A DNA stretch of 6,810 nucleotides from a bacterium (GCA_018903015.1 JAHIPR010000101.1:1-6810), one strand, 5' to 3'; counted from the first letter of the stretch, positions 1 to 5,802 are shown. The notes: generated by a model not told the origin, from the sequence alone. Made by a program: numbers and translations.

Positions 1-494
1 AAGGCCCCCTTTAACTGAGCAGCTACGATTTCAATGTTCTTTTCAATGTTCTCTTCCGGAGTCGTTTTTATTAAATTAGATATTATTTCACTATCTGTGG
101 AGGAATAACTTTGAATGCCTTTCTCTTTTAATTTTGCCTTTAATTCTGCCTGATTTACTAAATTACCGTTATGAGCTAAAGAGAAAGTTCCTCCCTTGTA
201 ATTTTTTAAAATAGGTTGGCTGTTTTCCCAAATATTGGCACCGGCTGTAGAATATCTTACATGACCGATAGCACAATTACCCTGCAAGGTCTTTAGTTTT
301 TCTTCGTCAAATACCTCAGATACTAACCCTAAATCTTTATAAATTAAGAGCTTCTCCCCATCAGATACAGCAATCCCTGCACTCTCCTGTCCCCGATGTT
401 GAAGGGCATAAAGAGCAAAACAAGTTAATTTAGATGCATCTATAGATGCATCTTCTTTATTAAAAATTCCAAAAACTCCACATTCCTCATGCAT
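1..494 (-). CDS. purF: Amidophosphoribosyltransferase, N-terminal part (runs off window)
   Basis: PurF makes 5-phosphoribosylamine from PRPP and glutamine, the first committed step of purine synthesis, in the cytoplasm. I translated 164 codons by hand; the gene continues beyond position 1. Only the N-terminal nucleophile glutaminase domain is visible. The start MHEECGVFGIF puts the catalytic cysteine at residue 5, after a four-residue leader presumably removed by processing as in the Bacillus-type enzyme. Other family motifs are ALQHRGQESAGI (30-41), GHVRYSTAG (77-85), LAHNGNLVN (106-114) and STDSE (132-136). The ATG at 494 overlaps the purL stop by one base (TAATG), and a GAGG lies upstream inside the purL end, so the two are probably translationally coupled. 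Residues 15-21 (DASIDAS) carry an in-frame duplication that lengthens this stretch by about four residues relative to B. subtilis PurF as I recall it. The PRPP-binding domain and any iron-sulphur cysteines lie outside the window. Confidence 0.96.
   Translation of the reverse strand, partial: MHEECGVFGIFNKEDASIDASKLTCFALYALQHRGQESAGIAVSDGEKLLIYKDLGLVSEVFDEEKLKTLQGNCAIGHVRYSTAGANIWENSQPILKNYKGGTFSLAHNGNLVNQAELKAKLKEKGIQSYSSTDSEIISNLIKTTPEENIEKNIEIVAAQLKGA
29..52. repeat. 12-bp perfect tandem duplication inside purF
   Basis: TTTCAATGTTCT occurs at 29-40 and immediately again at 41-52 on the plus strand. In purF it encodes the repeated NIE of PEENIEKNIEI (residues 146-156). It is in frame. The overall length of this stretch equals that of B. 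subtilis PurF as I recall it, so it may be old or fortuitous. Confidence 0.8.
432..453. repeat. 22-bp perfect palindrome / in-frame duplication in purF
   Basis: AGATGCATCT, itself a palindrome, occurs at 432-441 and 444-453 separated by AT, so the whole 22 bp is its own reverse complement. In purF it encodes DASIDAS (residues 15-21), an in-frame 12-bp duplication. Confidence 0.9.
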
Positions 495-2683
495 TATTTT
501 GTGCCTCGCCAAACTTTTTCTAATTGATCTACTTTCAAGCTAATTAATCTGTTTATATTTAATTTTTTTTCCTCCACAGAACCCAATATCAAAAGAGGAA
601 CCTGGTATTTATCGGCTATATCTTGTAATAAAGATAGATTTTTCGGATTTATAGATACAATGATTCGAGATTGACTTTCTCCAAATAATAAGGCATCGCT
701 TCTCATTTTATCTTTAATTTTTATTCTTGCTCCCTTTTTCCCTTTAATACAGCTTTCTGCCAGAGTTATAGCCAATCCGCCTTCTGAACAATCATGAGCA
801 GAAGAAAGTAATCCTTTCTTAATGGCCTCCCGACAAGCATTTTGAACTGCCCGTTCCTTTAATAAGTCAATCTGCGGGGCCATTCCCCTTTCTAAATTAT
901 AAATAACTTTTAAATATTCACTCCCACCCAATTCTTCTTTGTTTTCCCCTAAAAGTACTATCAAATCATCATAATTTTTGAATTCCATAGAACAGGTATA
1001 ATTATAATCTTCAATAATCCCCACCATTCCTATAACCGGTGTAGGATAAATAGCTTCCCCTTTGTTTTCATTATACAAGCTTACATTCCCACTTATTACT
1101 GGGGTTTGTAATGCTCGGCAGGCCTCACTGATCCCTTTGATAGATTCTTCTAATTGCCAGTAGATATTTTCCTTTTCAGGATTCCCAAAATTTAAACAAT
1201 CGGTTACCGCTCGAGGCAAAGCTCCCTTGCAAGACAAATTTCTGGCCGCTTCTGCTACAGCTATCTTCCCTCCCATCAGGGGGTCAAGGTAACAATATCT
1301 TCCGTTTCCATCAGTAGTAAGGGCTATAGCTTTTTTAGTTCCTTTTATTCTTAATATTGCAGCATCATCTCCGGGAGGTAATATAGTATTGTTCCTTATC
1401 ATATAATCATAATGTTCATAAATTTTTTCTTTACTTACAATATTTGGTGAACCTAACAACTGTAATAATATTTGATTATAATCATCGGGTTGAGGAGATA
1501 TCTTGGATAAATCAAGCTGATTGACCGAATTTAAAATATCCGGCTTTTTCCTTTTACGACAACAAGTAGGTGCTCCTTCGGCAAGTGATTTAGCAGGTAT
1601 CTCTGCCACTATTTCGCCTTTATCTCTCACCCTTAATTTCTCATCAGTAGTTACTTTACCAATCACTGCGGAATCTAAACCCCATTTATCAAAAATATTT
1701 TTAATCTCTTTTTCTTTCCCTTTTTTAACTACCACTATCATTCTTTCCTGGGATTCGGAAAGCATAATTTCAAAGGGATTCATCCCTTCTTCTCGCTTAG
1801 GCACTTTGGATAACTCAATATCTATCCCGCTATCCCCTCGACTGGCCATTTCACATAAAGAGCTAGTCAAGCCGGCAGCTCCACAATCTTGCAACCCAAC
1901 CACATAATCCAATCCTCTTAACTCTAAACAAGCCTCAATCAATAGTTTTTCAGAAAAAGGATCTCCTATTTGAACTGCAGGACGATCTTCATCAGAACTT
2001 TCATCTAATTCTGTTGAAGCGAAAGAAGCTCCTCCAATTCCATCTCTGCCTGTCTTCGCTCCTATTAAAATTACCGAATTCCCTTCACCTTTTGCTACTG
2101 CCCGCAAAATATCATTTTTCTTAGCCAATCCTACACACATCACATTTACCAAGATGTTTTCTTGGTAACTTGAAGAAAAAACTGTTTCTCCTCCAACTGT
2201 AGGCACCCCTATACAATTACCGTAAAAAGAAATGCCCTCTATTACTCCTTTATAAAGATATTGAGTTTGAGGATTATTAAAATCTCCAAACCTTAAAGAA
2301 TCCAACAAAGCTATAGGTCGGGCACCCATCGCAAAAATATCCCGCACTATTCCTCCGATACCGGTTGCCGCTCCCTGGAAAGGTTCTATGGCCGAAGGAT
2401 GGTTGTGGCTCTCTATCTTCATGGCTATAACTTGATCATCTCCAATATCAATAATGCCCGCATTTTCTCCTGGTCCCTGAAGGACCCATTCTGCTGAATT
2501 GGGAAATAATTTAAAAAGCGGTTTTGAGTTTTTATAACTGCAATGCTCTGACCACATTACCGAGTACATTCCTAACTCTACTTCATTGGGTTCTTTTTCT
2601 AAGTATTCTTTTATTTTTTCATACTCTTTTACGCTAAGATTCCATTTTTTCCAAAATTTTTCCTGCTTAAAGCTTTTCATCAA
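494..2683 (-). CDS. purL: Phosphoribosylformylglycinamidine synthase, small-type PurL subunit
   Basis: PurL is the ATP-dependent synthetase subunit of the PurS-PurQ-PurL complex and converts FGAR to FGAM using ammonia from PurQ. At 729 residues it is the usual length of the small type, lacking the fused glutaminase of the large enteric enzyme. It shows the duplicated PurM-like architecture. The first half has WSEHCSYK (44-51, family catalytic His at 47), ESHNHPS (91-97), a glycine-rich GAATGIGGIVRD (104-115), QDCGAAGLTSS (265-275) and LSESQERM (308-315). The second half has PPGDD (436-440), TTDGNGRYCYLDP (456-468), NFGNPEKE (498-505), SGNVSLYNE (531-539), SAHDCSEGGLA (628-638) and FGESQSR (667-673). 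No key motif is broken. The start is ambiguous by one codon. AGGAG at 2697-2693 lies 9 nt before a TTG (2683) and 12 nt before the following ATG (2680). I kept TTG because of the spacing. The stop codon overlaps the purF start. Confidence 0.97.
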   Translation of the reverse strand: MMKSFKQEKFWKKWNLSVKEYEKIKEYLEKEPNEVELGMYSVMWSEHCSYKNSKPLFKLFPNSAEWVLQGPGENAGIIDIGDDQVIAMKIESHNHPSAIEPFQGAATGIGGIVRDIFAMGARPIALLDSLRFGDFNNPQTQYLYKGVIEGISFYGNCIGVPTVGGETVFSSSYQENILVNVMCVGLAKKNDILRAVAKGEGNSVILIGAKTGRDGIGGASFASTELDESSDEDRPAVQIGDPFSEKLLIEACLELRGLDYVVGLQDCGAAGLTSSLCEMASRGDSGIDIELSKVPKREEGMNPFEIMLSESQERMIVVVKKGKEKEIKNIFDKWGLDSAVIGKVTTDEKLRVRDKGEIVAEIPAKSLAEGAPTCCRKRKKPDILNSVNQLDLSKISPQPDDYNQILLQLLGSPNIVSKEKIYEHYDYMIRNNTILPPGDDAAILRIKGTKKAIALTTDGNGRYCYLDPLMGGKIAVAEAARNLSCKGALPRAVTDCLNFGNPEKENIYWQLEESIKGISEACRALQTPVISGNVSLYNENKGEAIYPTPVIGMVGIIEDYNYTCSMEFKNYDDLIVLLGENKEELGGSEYLKVIYNLERGMAPQIDLLKERAVQNACREAIKKGLLSSAHDCSEGGLAITLAESCIKGKKGARIKIKDKMRSDALLFGESQSRIIVSINPKNLSLLQDIADKYQVPLLILGSVEEKKLNINRLISLKVDQLEKVWRGTK

Positions 2684-2796
2684 TAAAATAATCTCCTATC
2701 ATTATCGTATCTCGTTGTTCGTATCTCGTCGAAGTAAAAACTTAAAACTAAAAATTTAAAATCATAATTAAATTTTAAAACTTTTTTCAATTTTAC
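2684..2796. repeat. purQ-purL spacer made of short degenerate tandem repeats
   Basis: This 113-bp gap contains no reading frame of note. On the plus strand TCGTATCTCGT occurs at 2705-2715 and again at 2719-2729, a 14-bp period. Next to it a 14-mer repeats back to back at 2734-2747 and 2748-2761 with two mismatches (GTAAAAACTTAAAA, then CTAAAAATTTAAAA). The rest is A/T homopolymer-rich. I see no terminator (no GC-rich stem with a U-run), so transcription probably continues from purQ into purL. The purL ribosome-binding site is at the purL-proximal edge. Confidence 0.75.
2693..2697 (-). promoter_or_regulatory. purL ribosome-binding site (AGGAG)
   Basis: AGGAG sits 9 nt upstream of a TTG at 2683-2681 and 12 nt upstream of the adjacent ATG at 2680-2678. 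The spacing favours the TTG, the codon identity favours the ATG, and the proteins differ by one residue. It immediately follows the repeat-rich purQ-purL spacer. Confidence 0.7.
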
Positions 2797-3492
2797 TTAA
2801 CCTTTCTTTATAAAATTTAAAATAGAATTAAAAATATATTTACCATCAGACGAACCTAAACAATCTTCTACGCAACGTTCCGGATGGGGCATCATTCCCA
2901 GAACATTGCCCTCCTTGTTGCATACAGCGGCAATATTATAAACAGCGCCATTAGGATTAGCTTCTGAAGTAATTTCTCCATTCTTTTCGCAATAGCGAAA
3001 GATAATCTGATTGTTTTCTATAAGCTCAGATAAACCATGGTTATCGATGTAATAATTACCATCTCCATGAGCAATAGGTATTTTTAAAACCTGCCCTGTT
3101 TTACAAGAACCGGTGTAGGGAGTTTGATTATTTTCTACTTTGAGATAGCTATACTTACAGATAAAATGCAGACTATTATTTTTCATTAATGCTCCGGGCA
3201 ATAAACCTGCTTCAGTAAGAATTTGGAATCCATTACAAATTCCCAGAACCAATCCTCCGGCTGAAGCATAATCGATTACAGCTGACATAACGGGAGAAAA
3301 CCTGGCAATAGCTCCGACCCTTAAATAATCTCCGTAGGTAAATCCACCTGGCAAAATTATGCCATCATATCCCTCTAAATTAGTCTGTTTGTGCCAGATA
3401 AATTCAACTTCCACCTTTAAAACATCATTAAGGGCATAAAAACAATCATAATCACAGGTTGAACCTGGAAATTGAATCACTCCAAATTTCAC
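2797..3492 (-). CDS. purQ: Phosphoribosylformylglycinamidine synthase, glutaminase subunit PurQ
   Basis: PurQ is the class I (triad) glutamine amidotransferase that hydrolyses glutamine and passes ammonia to PurL. It has 231 residues, the normal length for a free-standing PurQ. The N-terminus [16 protein letters not shown], the oxyanion-region [11 protein letters not shown] (48-58) and the nucleophile elbow LGICNGFQ (83-90, Cys86) are all canonical. The rest of the triad is in MMPHPER (200-206, His203 and Glu205), and [11 protein letters not shown] (138-148) is also family-typical. The start codon is GTG. It overlaps the purS stop by four bases (GTGA, 3492-3489), with GAGG about 7 nt upstream inside the purS end, so PurS and PurQ are likely translationally coupled. 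A 113-bp spacer separates it from purL, which is looser than the purS-purQ junction. Confidence 0.97.
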   Translation of the reverse strand: MKFGVIQFPGSTCDYDCFYALNDVLKVEVEFIWHKQTNLEGYDGIILPGGFTYGDYLRVGAIARFSPVMSAVIDYASAGGLVLGICNGFQILTEAGLLPGALMKNNSLHFICKYSYLKVENNQTPYTGSCKTGQVLKIPIAHGDGNYYIDNHGLSELIENNQIIFRYCEKNGEITSEANPNGAVYNIAAVCNKEGNVLGMMPHPERCVEDCLGSSDGKYIFNSILNFIKKG

Positions 3493-3740
3493 TTTAACAC
3501 CTCGACTGCATAATTAAAATCTTCAATCACTGGATTAGCTAATAATTTTTTACCCATTTCTTCAACCCTTTGAATAACCATCTGCTGATTCTGCCCCTTC
3601 ATTTCAATATTTATATATTTTCCCATTCTTACCTCTTCTACTTCCTTAAATCCCAATGATTCTAAAGCATTTTGAATAGCTTTCCCCTGAGCGTCTAATA
3701 ACCCTTTTTTTAAGGTTACATAAATTTTAACCAACCACAT
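3489..3740 (-). CDS. purS: Phosphoribosylformylglycinamidine synthase, PurS subunit
   Basis: PurS is the small structural subunit that bridges PurQ and PurL in the FGAM synthetase complex and helps pass ammonia between them. I place the start at the ATG of 3740-3738, giving 83 residues beginning [19 protein letters not shown]. That matches the known start and length of Bacillus PurS (about 84 residues, MYKVKVYVSLK). Family features are [16 protein letters not shown] (16-31), a central VRMGKYI (38-44) and [11 protein letters not shown] near the C-terminus. A perfect GAGGAG lies 6 nt before this ATG. An in-frame ATG at 3767 would add nine residues (MNNNSEEKK), but it has no ribosome-binding site and its codons encode the Shine-Dalgarno itself. 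The gene follows purC by 26 bp and overlaps purQ by four bases. Confidence 0.93.
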   Translation of the reverse strand: MWLVKIYVTLKKGLLDAQGKAIQNALESLGFKEVEEVRMGKYINIEMKGQNQQMVIQRVEEMGKKLLANPVIEDFNYAVEVLK

Positions 3741-3746
3741 TTTTTT

Positions 3747-3752
3747 CTCCTC
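3747..3752 (-). promoter_or_regulatory. purS ribosome-binding site (GAGGAG) that decides the start
   Basis: GAGGAG is followed by six A residues and then the ATG at 3740. The upstream in-frame ATG at 3767 is preceded only by AT-rich sequence without a Shine-Dalgarno match, and choosing it would place this site inside the coding region. Confidence 0.85.
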
Positions 3753-3766
3753 ACTGTTATTATTCA

Positions 3767-4795
3767 TTATTTATCTAATATCTCGCTTATTTCTCTTAAT
3801 ATTTCTTGTATAGGTAAAATTCCCCCGAACCATTCTTTTTTGGTAATTTCATTGGTAAATGCACAATAGGCCATAGAAATAAGTTCTTTTAATCTTGGCA
3901 GTAAGGGTGGAGGAGATAGATTCACTTTATCTTTCCAATTTAATTCATCTTTCTTTTTGGCATCTATCAATTCTTTAAACCAGGAAGTTTTCCGATAATA
4001 TAATCGGGCAATCTCCTTACTGATGGGCATTTCTTTAAAAGTAAAGCGGCATTCATCTAAAGTACCTAAGACATCCACCACTACAAGGTTTCTGTCTTCA
4101 TCAAAAGCAAATTCTATTTTGCCATCTTCATATTTCAAACCAATTTTACTTGCTTCTTGCCCGATTAGTTGGTTAATTGATAAGGTCACCCTTCTAATCT
4201 CTTCCAATTCGTTGTCACTAAGATGGGCAATTTTTCGGGCTTCTTCCCAACCTAAATATCGGTCACTTTCCTCAAGCTTGGTAGAAACATCTAAAAAGGG
4301 TTTTTCTAAATCTTCTCCGGGAACAGGCATTTTTTTTAATCCTAATTCTTTTAATTCTAACTCCCCTTTTTCCAACCTTTTAAATACACTTGAACCTGCA
4401 GGCAAAGAATTGCGAAAAATAACTTCTAAAGGAACCAATAAATTACCATCTTCTTTTTTATAAACCGAATAATTATAGCCGTCGCTAGTTTTTGCGGGTT
4501 TTAATACCCGAAACAACTTAACTTCCATCATATCAACAGGACTTTTAACACCGGATATTCTTTTTGATTGACCATCTTCTACCAAACCTAAATAATGTGT
4601 CTTTATTCCCATGCTTTCTAGTTTTTCAAAAAAATAAGCAGCCGAGATGCACAAAGATTTACCTTTGTTGGGAATATGATCTGGCATTTCTCCCCAATCA
4701 AACACTGAATAACGGTCCGAAAAGATAAATCTTCCTCTGCCGCTCTTATTCGAACTTGGACGTTCTAGTACTTCTAAATCTTTTACACTCCCCAT
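3767..4795 (-). CDS. purC: Phosphoribosylaminoimidazole-succinocarboxamide (SAICAR) synthase, long form
   Basis: PurC joins CAIR and aspartate with ATP to form SAICAR. The family is recognisable from FIFSDRYSVFDWG (23-35), IPNKGKSLC (41-49), PLEVIFRNSLPAGSSVFKR (122-140) and DGKIEF (225-230). The DVLGTLDECRF stretch (242-252) lies where common bacterial enzymes have a DEIxPDTCR-type motif. At 342 residues the protein is about 100 longer than the common bacterial PurC (roughly 240). From memory its wording, especially YSVFDWGxMPDxIPxKGxSLC and the DVxGTxDExRF motif, is closer to the long haloarchaeal form. The extra length includes a C-terminal segment after about residue 255. The start ATG at 4795 has AGAGGAG with good spacing (7 nt after GGAG). 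The stop is one base short of separating from an upstream purS ATG that I consider unused. A 151-bp spacer lies between it and purE. Confidence 0.93.
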   Translation of the reverse strand: MGSVKDLEVLERPSSNKSGRGRFIFSDRYSVFDWGEMPDHIPNKGKSLCISAAYFFEKLESMGIKTHYLGLVEDGQSKRISGVKSPVDMMEVKLFRVLKPAKTSDGYNYSVYKKEDGNLLVPLEVIFRNSLPAGSSVFKRLEKGELELKELGLKKMPVPGEDLEKPFLDVSTKLEESDRYLGWEEARKIAHLSDNELEEIRRVTLSINQLIGQEASKIGLKYEDGKIEFAFDEDRNLVVVDVLGTLDECRFTFKEMPISKEIARLYYRKTSWFKELIDAKKKDELNWKDKVNLSPPPLLPRLKELISMAYCAFTNEITKKEWFGGILPIQEILREISEILDK

Positions 4796-4946
4796 TAATT
4801 TGCTCCTCTCTATTCATTCACCAATTTGCTAATTAAATTAGTCGTTAATATTTGGTTATCTGGTTTCATATTAATTCATCAACTAACTAACCGGGTAACT
4901 AATTAACCAACTCACTATTCTTATCCTATGCGCTCTACACTATACG
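4796..4946. repeat. purE-purC spacer of degenerate short repeats
   Basis: This 151-bp gap contains no gene that I can support. On the plus strand CTATGCGCT (4926-4934) and CTATACGCT (4940-4948) recur with a 14-bp period, and the second copy reaches into the purE stop codon. AACTAACTAACC (4881-4892) and AACTAATTAACC (4897-4908) recur with a 16-bp period. The remainder is a patchwork of AATT, TTAGT and AACCA words. No GC-rich hairpin or U-run is present, so purE and purC are probably on one transcript. The purC ribosome-binding site (AGAGGAG) occupies the purC-proximal end. Confidence 0.7.
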
Positions 4947-5420
4947 CTATATTTTAATATCTTTTATCTTCTGTGCCATATCTTTTCTATAATCTTTAAG
5001 TTTTTCTCTAATTTTAGAATTTTCAACAGCCAATATATGTGCAGCCATTAGCCCGGCATTTTTAGCATTTCCTATTCCCATGGTGGCAACCGGAATACCA
5101 CCGGGCATCTGAACGATAGAAAGCAAAGAATCAAGACCTCCCAATACTTTCGTTTCTATGGGTACACCAATGACCGGTAACAATGTCCTGGAAGCTATCA
5201 CTCCCGGTAGATGAGCCGCTCCACCTGCACCGGCAATGATTACCTTAAATCCTTTTTCTTCCACCTGTGCAACATATTCAAACAGTAAGTCAGGAGTTCG
5301 ATGAGCAGAAAATACTTTCATTTCATAAGAAATACCTAATTCATCTAATACATCAGCTGATTTTTTCATGGTCTCTTTATCTGATATACTTCCCATAATT
5401 ATCGCTACTTTATCATCCAT
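4947..5420 (-). CDS. purE: N5-carboxyaminoimidazole ribonucleotide mutase (class I PurE)
   Basis: PurE class I moves the carboxylate of N5-CAIR to give CAIR, the substrate of PurC encoded next. The 157-residue length is normal. Visible motifs are the phosphate-binding MGSISD (9-14), KVFSAHRTP (35-43, with the conserved His40), AGAGGAAHLPGVIA (63-76), LPVIGVP (81-87) and QMPGGIPVATM (108-118). SAHRTP and GGAAHLPG mark class I. Class II AIR carboxylases, such as that of Treponema, differ at these places. Class I normally works with PurK, which makes N5-CAIR. No purK is present here, although many Firmicutes place it directly after purE. The start ATG at 5420 has AAGGAG (5433-5428) 7 nt upstream. 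It is the first gene of the operon and lies directly behind the riboswitch and terminator leader. Confidence 0.97.
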   Translation of the reverse strand: MDDKVAIIMGSISDKETMKKSADVLDELGISYEMKVFSAHRTPDLLFEYVAQVEEKGFKVIIAGAGGAAHLPGVIASRTLLPVIGVPIETKVLGGLDSLLSIVQMPGGIPVATMGIGNAKNAGLMAAHILAVENSKIREKLKDYRKDMAQKIKDIKI

Positions 5421-5433
5421 AACCTTTCTCCTT

Positions 5434-5469
5434 AATTCCCCGAATTTTTATTGACTCAATTAATAAAAA
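5434..5469. other. Two AT-rich dyads between terminator and purE ribosome-binding site
   Basis: On the plus strand AATTC (5434-5438) and GAATT (5442-5446) form a dyad around CCC. TTTTTATT (5445-5452) and AATAAAAA (5462-5469) form an eight-base inverted repeat with a nine-base centre. The first dyad overlaps the edge of the AAGGAG used by purE. They could be a protein site or a weak RNA hairpin near the ribosome-binding site. AT-rich sequence produces such dyads easily, so this is only a description. Confidence 0.35.
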
Positions 5470-5482
5470 CTTTATCACAAAT

Positions 5483-5543
5483 AAAAAAGCCCAGACAATA
5501 GAAATTCCATCAATCAGAGTGGAACCTCTCCGCCTGGGCTTTT
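5483..5543 (-). terminator. Intrinsic terminator of the purE leader (riboswitch-controlled)
   Basis: On the minus strand AAAAGCCCAGGC (5543-5532) pairs with GTCTGGGCTTTT (5496-5485), a 12-bp stem with one G-U pair, followed by a run of U (5488-5483). The stem extends inward as AGAGGTTCCA (5529-5520) with TGGAATTTCT (5509-5500), so the whole element is one long hairpin. It lies between the aptamer and purE on the same strand, as expected for transcriptional control. The upper 5' arm and loop, TTCCACTC (5524-5517), is exactly complementary to the 3' flank of the aptamer P1 helix. Confidence 0.88.
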
Positions 5544-5551
5544 AATCCTCC

Positions 5552-5582
5552 GGTGTAGTATAAAATAAATATACTTTGCACC
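5552..5582 (-). other. Mid-leader hairpin between aptamer and terminator
   Basis: On the minus strand GGTG (5582-5579) pairs with CACC (5555-5552), and AGTATA (5575-5570) pairs with TATACT (5562-5557). There is a small internal loop and a seven-base loop TTTATTT. It is AT-rich and has no U-run after it, so it is not a terminator. It may space or gate the switching helices, because its 5' side overlaps a second copy of GAGTGG (5586-5581). Confidence 0.45.
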
Positions 5583-5667
5583 ACTCGGTTCTAATCTTGT
5601 CTAAGCGTAACATAATATTAACAAATATAAATCAGCTTAAATAAGCGATTCCCTAAGGTGCACTTCC

Positions 5668-5738
5668 ACTCGTAGCCTGTTGTGATTTACGGTCACCTGG
5701 TAGAAACACCCTTGCCATATTCAAGAGTTTATACGAGT
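5668..5738 (-). ncRNA. Guanine-class purine riboswitch aptamer
   Basis: This is the three-way-junction aptamer that binds guanine or hypoxanthine. On the minus strand P1 is ACTCGTA (5738-5732) with TACGAGT (5674-5668). P2 is CTCTTG with CAAGGG. Loop L2 is AATATGG, the junction is GTTTCTACC and loop L3 is CCGTAAA, so the GG of L2 can pair with the CC of L3 as in known aptamers. The residue before the UA that opens the 3' P1 strand is C (from G at 5675). This is the position equivalent to C74 of the B. subtilis xpt aptamer and predicts guanine rather than adenine recognition. P3 is irregular: a clean four-pair GUGA/UCAC core, then an AA bulge and an A-A mismatch. It lies upstream of purE and a terminator, which fits an OFF switch for the operon. 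Confidence 0.93.
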
Positions 5739-5773
5739 TCTTATATTCAATTTTTAAAATTTTATTTAAGTAA

Positions 5774-5802
5774 AATATAGCATTATTAACTTTTAATGTC
5801 AA
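5774..5802 (-). promoter_or_regulatory. pur operon promoter, sigma-70/sigma-A type
   Basis: On the minus strand TTGACA (5802-5797) and TATATT (5779-5774) are separated by exactly 17 bp. TGC directly before the -10 gives an extended -10 element. Transcription would start near 5767, about 30 nt before the aptamer, giving a leader of roughly 350 nt to purE. The -35 box falls inside the reading frame of the kinase stub. Confidence 0.82.

Noticed and set aside
1521..1907. Plus-strand open frame of 128 codons inside purL
   Set aside because: It is antisense to a fully conserved part of purL, has no recognisable motif or ribosome-binding site, and looks like a shadow of the real gene.
2731..2796. 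Terminator in the purQ-purL gap from AT-rich inverted words such as AATTTAA/TTAAATT
   Set aside because: The possible stem is almost all A/T and lacks a GC-rich core followed by a U-run.
4023..4463. Plus-strand open frame of 146 codons inside purC
   Set aside because: It is antisense to purC and its composition (rich in Ser, Leu, Pro) is what reverse-strand shadows give. I see no family resemblance.
4881..4948. CRISPR array in the purE-purC spacer
   Set aside because: The repeats are 9-12 bp with 14-16 bp periods and no unique spacers of 30 bp or more. There are no cas genes.
5434..5450. PurR box (PurBox) near purE, from the CCGAA on the plus strand
   Set aside because: Only CCGAA and some flanking A/T fit the B. 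subtilis PurBox. The AT-rich left half is missing and no paired second box is seen. Riboswitch control already explains regulation.
5543..5600. T-box leader, suggested by GAACCGAGTGGTGC before the terminator
   Set aside because: The T-box core (AGGGTGGNACCGCG type) is not present, the downstream genes are not for amino acids or tRNA charging, and a clear purine aptamer occupies the leader.
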